Shown piece after piece: positions 1-4,594 of a DNA stretch of 6,235 bases. The notes beneath the pieces are model-generated. The model had not been told where the DNA came from. It saw only the letters and a list, made by a program, of their open reading frames with translations, and searched no databases. The position numbers and the translations under genes were made by a program. Numbering within the stretch: position 1 is the first letter of the stretch; the number at the start of each line of letters is the position of its first letter. Origin of the DNA: a bacterium (GTDB taxonomy: Bacteria > Chlamydiota > Chlamydiia > Chlamydiales > 2-12-FULL-49-11); contig JAHZKV010000056.1 in NCBI GenBank assembly GCA_022600215.1, positions 1-6,235 of the forward strand, given 5' to 3'.

Positions 1-28
1 TACTGCTCTACCACTGAGCTAAGCCGGA
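1..28 (-). tRNA. Partial tRNA, 5' portion, probably tRNA-Asn
   Basis: Read on the minus strand, this is the first 29 or so positions of a tRNA. It has a seven-base 5' acceptor strand TCCGGCT (28 to 22), T8 and A9, then a D-arm with stem GCTC (19-16) pairing with GAGC (8-5) around the loop AGTGGTA with the invariant GG, then A26. The anticodon arm and everything after it lie outside the window, so the identity cannot be read directly. A 5' end starting with TCC is typical of bacterial tRNA-Asn, which is why I favour Asn. That part is inference; the tRNA assignment itself rests on the clear D-arm. The gene reads away from the neighbouring plus-strand gene, with its promoter probably in the 48-bp spacer. 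Confidence 0.85.
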
Positions 29-40
29 ATAGAATCGATA

Positions 41-69
41 ATTGTAGCAAAAGGGAAAATTGCTTACAA
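41..69 (-). promoter_or_regulatory. Candidate promoter of the tRNA gene
   Basis: On the minus strand, TTGTAA (69-64) and TACAAT (46-41) are separated by exactly 17 bases, a good sigma70/sigma66-like pair. The predicted transcription start near 34 is a few bases before the mature tRNA 5' end at 28, the short leader expected for a tRNA gene. It overlaps almost completely with the plus-strand candidate promoter at 42-70. The match is by eye and has not been tested. Confidence 0.5.
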
Positions 70-70
70 T
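42..70 (+). promoter_or_regulatory. Candidate promoter of the GT-like gene
   Basis: TTGTAG (42-47) and TACAAT (65-70) are separated by 17 bases. The -10 box ends only six bases before the ATG at 77, so transcription from it would begin at or next to the start codon and give a leaderless mRNA. The only purine-rich Shine-Dalgarno-like string, AAGGG at 51-55, is 21 bases from the ATG and inside the promoter spacer, so it cannot serve this start. The boxes are the reverse complement of those of the minus-strand promoter. Confidence 0.4.
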
Positions 71-76
71 AAAAAA

Positions 77-907
77 ATGGCTAAAATACCTTCTTCTTAC
101 GAAATTTTAGAAAACATCAAGCATCTACTTGATACCAAAATGCCCACTCTTCCTGAATACGTGATGCCTAACATCCCAAAAGCACTCCCTGAAAAAAAGG
201 GATTTTTAGAGCAAGAATGTGTCTTGTTCCAAATTCTAGACAAAGCCCTTTTGTACAAGTACAAGGATGTCTCCCTTCCAAAAGATAAGAAGATCATCCT
301 ATTTACTTGGGTCATCCCTTCTGGCCTTGGAGATCTTTCCATGCAAATACATATTGCAGAGATACTGCACTCCTTAGACCCAAAACTAAACATTGAGCTT
401 GTCTCTATCATCGATGAACGATCACCCCTTCCGGATAAATTAAGATCTTCTCTTCCTCATCACATCCTGATGTACAAACACCCTACTCCTCCTACCCTAC
501 CCAAAGAAATACAAACACTACTCAAAGAAGCTTTTTCTATCATCGAAATCCCTACGGCCTACTTTGACTTTGAAAGTCTAAAAAAAATCGCTCTAGAAAA
601 TAACCCCCATCCACCAATCATATCGCGCATTGGACAATACGGTTTTATTGACACCAAAGATTACGCCCCGTCTACCAATGAGCGCTCTATGGGGCTTTAT
701 GAACTTGAAAAAGGGATTATTGCACTACCTTGCCTTTCTGCAACTACTCGAGACGTAAACACCTATTTTGCCTACCTAATTACCCAAGAAGGTATCACTA
801 CCTACTTTTTAAGCGTGTTACTCCACCGAAAAAAAGATACCCAAAATATTACCATTATTGTTCCTAATCTTGCAGCTATCCTCCCTTATTTAGAGGAATG
901 CATTTAG
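77..907 (+). CDS. GT-B-like protein, N-terminal half (frame broken)
   Basis: The 276-residue product is not a family I can name with certainty. After a helical N-terminus (1-60) comes a beta strand and a glycine-rich turn, IILFTWVIPSGLGD (73-86), followed by a helix and a second strand, NIELVSII (105-112). This is the layout of the first Rossmann domain of GT-B glycosyltransferases. Later, ERSMGLYELEKGII (202-215) resembles the inter-domain region, and NITIIVPN (257-264) starts what should be the second Rossmann domain, but the frame stops at residue 276 just after its first helix. The continuation is in the next frame from 898. I therefore read it as the front part of one protein of about 465 residues, broken by a one-base frame change. 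A true two-subunit arrangement is possible but less likely. The ATG at 77 has no Shine-Dalgarno; in-frame ATGs at 140 and 164 have none either. No signal peptide or membrane segment is evident. Confidence 0.65.
   Translation: MAKIPSSYEILENIKHLLDTKMPTLPEYVMPNIPKALPEKKGFLEQECVLFQILDKALLYKYKDVSLPKDKKIILFTWVIPSGLGDLSMQIHIAEILHSLDPKLNIELVSIIDERSPLPDKLRSSLPHHILMYKHPTPPTLPKEIQTLLKEAFSIIEIPTAYFDFESLKKIALENNPHPPIISRIGQYGFIDTKDYAPSTNERSMGLYELEKGIIALPCLSATTRDVNTYFAYLITQEGITTYFLSVLLHRKKDTQNITIIVPNLAAILPYLEECI
868..907 (+). other. Frame-change zone between the two GT-like halves
   Basis: The upstream gene is read in frame until TAG at 905-907. The downstream frame is open only after a TAA at 865-867, so any switch must fall within 868-907. 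A move of -1 here, equivalent to one missing base, joins IIVPNLAAILPYLEE to HLADFGVKEIHIDD, giving an uninterrupted strand-helix-strand Rossmann unit. The short homopolymers in the zone are CCC (883-885) and TTT (889-891 and 902-904). There is no classical slippery heptamer, so a mutation or sequencing error is more plausible than programmed frameshifting. Confidence 0.65.
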
Positions 908-1476
908 CTGATTTTGGAGTCAAAGAAATTCATATCGATGACCACCCAACCACATCAAAGCTCACCTTACAAGAAACAGGAAAAACACTTACCATCAAGC
1001 ATCAAAAAAATATCTCCCAAAAAGAAATTATGCGCCTAATGACTACTTGCAATCCCTTTGTGGGAATTCGAGGAGATGGCTCTTTCACCGAGTGTCTAGC
1101 AACCGATGCTATCTTTTTCTACGATGCTCTTGATCATGCCATTCCTTTCTTAATAGATCTAAATGGAGTTGCAGGGAAGCACCTTCTACCTTATTTTTCG
1201 TTGTGTGAATACCTGCCTATTCTTTATCAAATAAAGATGACACCTATCGATCGTGCAAAAAAAATTGCAGAACTCTTACATGACCCCTCTTTGCCAATTG
1301 GGATAGAAAAACTAAAAGCTCTTCTTAGAGAAAAATATAGCTTTAACCACTCCCTCCTCCATCTTATTAAGCAAAACTATTCCTTTTATGCAAATGGCTC
1401 CCACAAAGAGTCTTTGCTCTTTAAAGACTTCCTAAATGGAAAGATCTCCCTTTATGAGCTACTCACTATATCCTAA
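898..1476 (+). CDS. GT-B-like protein, C-terminal half (frame broken)
   Basis: The 192-residue product continues the second Rossmann domain of the preceding gene. The frame opens with HLADFGVKEIHIDD, and the most telling segment is GIRGDGSFTECL (56-67) followed by AIFFYDALDHAIPF (71-84). A glycine-acidic-serine loop, then a helix and a strand ending in a Tyr/His-containing loop, is the usual donor-nucleotide pocket of GT-B enzymes and is reminiscent of the RGEDSF loop of EarP-type rhamnosyltransferases. The C-terminus (115-192) is helical. The ATG at 898 lies inside the end of the upstream gene (10-base overlap). Its only Shine-Dalgarno-like string, AGAGG at 892-896, is one base away, too close to work well, so independent initiation is doubtful. 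The last 18 bases overlap the 3' end of the convergent sulfotransferase gene. Donor and acceptor are unknown. Confidence 0.6.
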   Translation: MHLADFGVKEIHIDDHPTTSKLTLQETGKTLTIKHQKNISQKEIMRLMTTCNPFVGIRGDGSFTECLATDAIFFYDALDHAIPFLIDLNGVAGKHLLPYFSLCEYLPILYQIKMTPIDRAKKIAELLHDPSLPIGIEKLKALLREKYSFNHSLLHLIKQNYSFYANGSHKESLLFKDFLNGKISLYELLTIS

Positions 1477-2310
1477 ATAATCCATCTCATCGGTAAGCAA
1501 TTCCCAAAATTTTTCTGTCGCCTCTTCTGAAAAATATGATTTATATTTGCCTGCTTTCCCCACCATAAAAGTAGGAGCTCGACCATATAAAAATTTTGCC
1601 GTTCTTTCTAAATTTCTACCAGAGAGATCTACTTCCAAAAACGCTGCTATCTTTTTTAAAGCTGCTATTTGCCTCTCTTTATTACCGCCCCCTTTTGGTC
1701 CCACTAAATCTTCATAATGCACTACTAAAATACGATCATTTACCTCTTTATTCCGTTTCAACCATGCCACTGCATTTTGGATATCTCTGATTGTATCTGA
1801 AAGATAAAAGCTTGTATCCAACAACAAATCTACATTTTTTTCTACCGCATGATTCTTATTGTAAATCCACTCCTCATTTAACTCTGCAAGGATCTTGCAC
1901 GTTACTTCATCATGCAAATCTCTATGGCGATAAATAGACCCAAATGTTCTTGTAGTAGGAAGCTCTGGCCAATACCTAGAAGAAGAAACCAGCACATCGC
2001 GCAGATCACGAACGGTAACAACATATTTTAGGCCGGGATTCTCCCTTGGATTCATCTTTGGATGTAAATCGTTTGCAACTTCTGGATAAAAATGAGTGAA
2101 GTAAAAACGATCACATTTATTGCGATGCTTATGACACCCCCCATCTGGCAAAAGATATTTTTTTTGACAATACTTATACCCAGTAAGCAAACGAATCGCT
2201 CGCGTAGTTAAATTACTTCCAGATTTGGCGATTGAAACACAGCAAAAATCATCTGTCGATATTGCTCCAAACAAACTCGATGTTATAAACAACCAAAAAT
2301 ATCTTTTCAT
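1459..2310 (-). CDS. Sulfotransferase-domain protein with Sec signal peptide
   Basis: This predicted PAPS-dependent sulfotransferase (Sulfotransfer_1-like) has 283 residues and an unknown acceptor. The core begins with strand and PAPS 5'-phosphosulfate loop CCVSIAKSGSNLTTR (23-37, Lys29). FTHFYPE carries the Thr-His pair expected at the catalytic base (His73). VVTVRDLRDVLVSSSRYW is the 3'-phosphate site, with Arg101 and Ser109 eight apart as in cytosolic SULTs. VVHYEDL (197-203) and a C-terminal GKAGKYKSYF (251-260) replacing the usual RKGxxGDWKNxF complete the fold. Residues 1-18 (MKRYFWLFITSSLFGAIS) look like a signal peptide with AIS|T as the likely cleavage site, and the catalytic domain starts just after it. 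Start choice: two adjacent ATGs (2313 and 2310) follow AGGAGGT; the second has the better six-base spacing and gives the cleaner signal peptide. An upstream in-frame start at 2349 would precede the Shine-Dalgarno and is rejected. The CHKHRNKC stretch (59-66) is unusual. The gene is monocistronic here, divergent from recD2. Confidence 0.85.
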   Translation of the reverse strand: MKRYFWLFITSSLFGAISTDDFCCVSIAKSGSNLTTRAIRLLTGYKYCQKKYLLPDGGCHKHRNKCDRFYFTHFYPEVANDLHPKMNPRENPGLKYVVTVRDLRDVLVSSSRYWPELPTTRTFGSIYRHRDLHDEVTCKILAELNEEWIYNKNHAVEKNVDLLLDTSFYLSDTIRDIQNAVAWLKRNKEVNDRILVVHYEDLVGPKGGGNKERQIAALKKIAAFLEVDLSGRNLERTAKFLYGRAPTFMVGKAGKYKSYFSEEATEKFWELLTDEMDYLGYSE

Positions 2311-2315
2311 CATCC

Positions 2316-2322
2316 ACCTCCT
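2316..2322 (-). promoter_or_regulatory. Strong Shine-Dalgarno of the sulfotransferase gene
   Basis: On the minus strand this reads AGGAGGT, a near-perfect anti-16S match, with AGGAGG ending six bases before the ATG at 2310 and three before the ATG at 2313. It fixes the start codon and argues for efficient translation. No other gene in the window has a site this good. Confidence 0.85.
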
Positions 2323-2335
2323 ATTTGAAAATAAA

Positions 2336-2364
2336 ATTATAATTTGCAAATGGATTAAAGTCGA
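2336..2364 (-). promoter_or_regulatory. Promoter of the sulfotransferase gene
   Basis: On the minus strand, TCGACT (2364-2359, four of six consensus bases) is 17 bases from a perfect TATAAT (2341-2336). Transcription would start near 2329, leaving a leader of about 19 bases that contains the AGGAGGT site. The geometry of promoter, leader and Shine-Dalgarno is self-consistent. Confidence 0.6.
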
Positions 2365-2366
2365 TC

Positions 2367-2395
2367 TTTACAAAAAGCGATATGCAAGGTATTCT
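2367..2395 (+). promoter_or_regulatory. Candidate promoter of recD2
   Basis: TTTACA (2367-2372, five of six -35 consensus bases) and TATTCT (2390-2395, four of six) are 17 bases apart. The start predicted from this pair falls at about the ATG at 2402, so the mRNA would have almost no leader. An alternative is TTGCAA (2345-2350) with TACAAA (2369-2374), 18 bases apart, which would start near 2381 and keep the weak AAGG before the ATG. The sequence alone does not decide between them. Confidence 0.3.
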
Positions 2396-2401
2396 CTTTC
2401 T

Positions 2402-4567
2402 ATGGAAGAAATTGCTGGCACCATTGAACATATTATCTTTCAAGCCGAAGATACCCATTTTACCGTTGCACATTTACGCATGGGCGTGAATAAAAAAACC
2501 TGCATTGTGGGTAAACTTCCCAATGTTTCAGTGGGAGAAAGCGTTACCTGCGAAGGGAAATGGAAAGATCATAAAGAATATGGAGAGCAATTTGAGGTGC
2601 ATTCCTTCCAAACCTCCATGCCTTTAGAGGAAGTGGGAATAGAGCTTTTTTTAGCATCAGGCTTTATCAAAGGGATAGGCAAAACTCATGCTAAAACCAT
2701 TGTAAAAGCTTTTGGAAAAGAGACCCTCAACGTCTTAGAAGAGGCTCCTGCAAAACTCTTAAAACTCAAGGGAATTGGAAAAAAAAGAGTAGAAGAAATT
2801 CAAAAGAGCTTTGCAGAAAAAAAGCATATTAAAAAAGTGATGCTTTTTCTTCGAGGTCACAAAGTTTCCGAAGGGCTTGCCCATAAAATATTTCGGCAAT
2901 ATGGCGATGAAACCATCTCTATTCTACAAGAAAATCCTTATGCCGTTATTGGTGACTTAACAGGCGTTGGTTTTTTAACTGCTGATCATTTAGCTTCTAA
3001 TTTAGGCCTTGCAAAAGATAATGACAAAAGACTAGATGCTGCCGTTTTATATCACTTAGAAAAACTCTCAGAAGAAGGACATTGTTGTTATGTGGAAGAT
3101 GAGTTTTTACAAAAGATTTCTCCTATCTTAGCAGTAGAACAAACCCTGCTGCATAAAGCTATTACTAGGTTAGAAGAGAGCGGCCGAATCAAAAGAGAGC
3201 TTATCCCCTCCCTCGACCCTGAAGTACCATTTTTATGGCTTACCAAACTTTTTTATGCAGAACTTGGCATAGCCAAAGAGATCGAGCGTATCAAAAATGC
3301 AGATTGCGCTATTCGCTCTGTAAAAGTGGATAAAGCTCTTGATTGGGTAGAAGATAAACACCATATTCGCTTAGCAAAAGAGCAAAAAAAGGCTATCTCC
3401 TCCGCTGTAGAAGATAAAATCCATATTATTACTGGTGGCCCAGGAACAGGAAAAAGTACGATCACAAAAACAATCCTCTCCATCCACGAAAAACTTTCCG
3501 ATAAAATTTCCCTTGCCGCCCCTACAGGACGTGCAGCAAAAAGACTTTCAGAGATTACACGTGCCCCCGCAAAGACCATCCACAGCCTCCTAGAAGTAGA
3601 CTTTACTACCAAAGGCTTTAAAAAAGGCCATAGCGATCCTCTTGATTGTGATCTACTCATCATTGATGAGGCCTCTATGATTGATACCTACCTTTGTTTT
3701 TCTCTACTAAAAGCAGTACCAGATCATTGCCGAATAATCTTTATTGGCGATATTGACCAGCTTCCAAGCGTGGGTCCCGGCTCTGTGCTAAAGAATATGA
3801 TCGAGTCAGGAACACTTCCTATCACCCGCCTCTACCAAATTTTCCGTCAGGCAAAAGAATCACTCATCACTAAAAATGCCCATGCGGTAAATAAAGGCGT
3901 GATGCCAATGCTTGACACTTCCACCGACGATGACTTTTGGTATATCGAGCAAGATGACCCAGCTATTATGGCCGAAGAGATGCTTACCCTGATAGAACAT
4001 ACCCTTCCCCAAAAATTTGATTTTCACCCTACACAAGATATTCAAGTACTCTCTCCAATGCGACGCGGAAAAGTAGGGATTGATCACCTCAACTCCCTTC
4101 TACAAACAAAGCTGAACCCTTCCACCACTTTTCTCCAACGCGGAGAAAGTATCTATAAAGTGGGTGATAAAGTCTTACAAATTCGCAATAACTACCAAAA
4201 AATGGTATTCAACGGAGACATCGGCTATATCACTGACATTGACATGGCTACCAAAGAGATGCTCATACGATTTGACTATAAAGAAGTAGATTATACCTTT
4301 GATGAACTAAATGAAATCACCCTTGCCTACGCCGTCTCTATCCACAAATACCAAGGAAGTGAATCTCCCTGCATTATCTTACCGCTCCATACCAGCCACT
4401 ATATCTTACTACAAAGAAACTTACTCTACACCGCCATCACCCGTGCAAAGAAACTATTGGTTCTAATCTCTTCAAAGAAAGCGATTGCCCTTGGCACACA
4501 AAACAACCTTACAAAACAACGCCTTTGCGGCCTTACCCACTTCCTTACCGAGACGCTAGGAATCTAA
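2402..4567 (+). CDS. recD2: RecD2-type 5'-3' DNA helicase (exodeoxyribonuclease V alpha-like)
   Basis: This 721-residue superfamily 1B helicase is full length for RecD2. An OB-like N-terminal domain (1-75) is followed by helix-hairpin-helix units around GFIKGIGKTHA (87-97), KLKGIGKKRVEEI (121-133) and LTGVGFLTAD (186-195). The motor has Walker A GGPGTGKST (345-353), TGRAAKRLSE (375-384), Walker B IIDEAS (420-425), motif III GDIDQLPSVGPGS (449-461), the arginine-bearing RLYQIFRQ (476-483), SPMRRGKVG (551-559), NGDIGYI (604-610), SIHKYQGSE (646-654) and C-terminal TAITRAKK (677-684). All catalytic motifs are intact. RecD2 unwinds DNA 5' to 3' in repair and recombination, independently of RecBC. 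Start choice: the frame is open back to an ATG at 2225, but the extra 59 codons run antisense through the sulfotransferase signal-peptide region and its promoter, whereas MEEIAGTIEHIIFQ at 2402 matches the family N-terminus. The Shine-Dalgarno is weak (AAGG at 2386-2389). The gene is divergent from the sulfotransferase and convergent with metG, 18 bases apart. Confidence 0.93.
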   Translation: MEEIAGTIEHIIFQAEDTHFTVAHLRMGVNKKTCIVGKLPNVSVGESVTCEGKWKDHKEYGEQFEVHSFQTSMPLEEVGIELFLASGFIKGIGKTHAKTIVKAFGKETLNVLEEAPAKLLKLKGIGKKRVEEIQKSFAEKKHIKKVMLFLRGHKVSEGLAHKIFRQYGDETISILQENPYAVIGDLTGVGFLTADHLASNLGLAKDNDKRLDAAVLYHLEKLSEEGHCCYVEDEFLQKISPILAVEQTLLHKAITRLEESGRIKRELIPSLDPEVPFLWLTKLFYAELGIAKEIERIKNADCAIRSVKVDKALDWVEDKHHIRLAKEQKKAISSAVEDKIHIITGGPGTGKSTITKTILSIHEKLSDKISLAAPTGRAAKRLSEITRAPAKTIHSLLEVDFTTKGFKKGHSDPLDCDLLIIDEASMIDTYLCFSLLKAVPDHCRIIFIGDIDQLPSVGPGSVLKNMIESGTLPITRLYQIFRQAKESLITKNAHAVNKGVMPMLDTSTDDDFWYIEQDDPAIMAEEMLTLIEHTLPQKFDFHPTQDIQVLSPMRRGKVGIDHLNSLLQTKLNPSTTFLQRGESIYKVGDKVLQIRNNYQKMVFNGDIGYITDIDMATKEMLIRFDYKEVDYTFDELNEITLAYAVSIHKYQGSESPCIILPLHTSHYILLQRNLLYTAITRAKKLLVLISSKKAIALGTQNNLTKQRLCGLTHFLTETLGI

Positions 4568-4576
4568 CTATACCTT

Positions 4577-4594
4577 GGTGTTTTATTAAACGCC
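4577..4594 (+). terminator. Small hairpin between converging recD2 and metG ends
   Basis: GGTGTTT (4577-4583) can pair with AAACGCC (4588-4594) around a TATT loop, giving seven pairs with one G-U on the plus strand. It starts ten bases after the recD2 stop and overlaps the last three codons of metG. No U-tract follows on either strand, and on the minus strand the G-U becomes a C-A mismatch. It is at best a weak terminator for recD2 and may be chance. Confidence 0.25.

Noticed and set aside
41..77. Inverted repeat plus A-run as an intrinsic terminator.
   Set aside because: The stem is AT-rich with a nine-base loop, is followed by A rather than T on the plus strand, and no gene ends toward it from either side.
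97..411. Open frame antisense to the GT-like gene.
   Set aside because: Low-complexity shadow of a well-structured coding frame on the plus strand; no start signal or recognisable domain.
829..835. Run of seven A residues as a slippage site explaining the frame change in the GT-like gene.
   Set aside because: The downstream frame is closed by TAA at 865-867, so a shift at this run would terminate before reaching the second half.
2136..2310. Sulfotransferase P-loop as evidence for a nucleoside kinase or other P-loop NTPase.
   Set aside because: The loop SIAKSGSNLTTR lacks a GxxxxGK[ST] pattern, whereas the Thr-His, RDLRDVLVS and C-terminal GKAGKYKSYF segments together fit sulfotransferases.
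2225..2401. A 59-codon N-terminal extension of the RecD2 frame from an ATG at 2225.
   Set aside because: It runs antisense through the sulfotransferase signal peptide, Shine-Dalgarno and promoter, has no family resemblance, and the canonical RecD2 N-terminus begins at 2402.
3253..3663. Open frame antisense to the RecD2 motor domain.
   Set aside because: It lies opposite the Walker A and B motifs of an intact helicase; its Ser/Arg-rich product is typical of a shadow frame.
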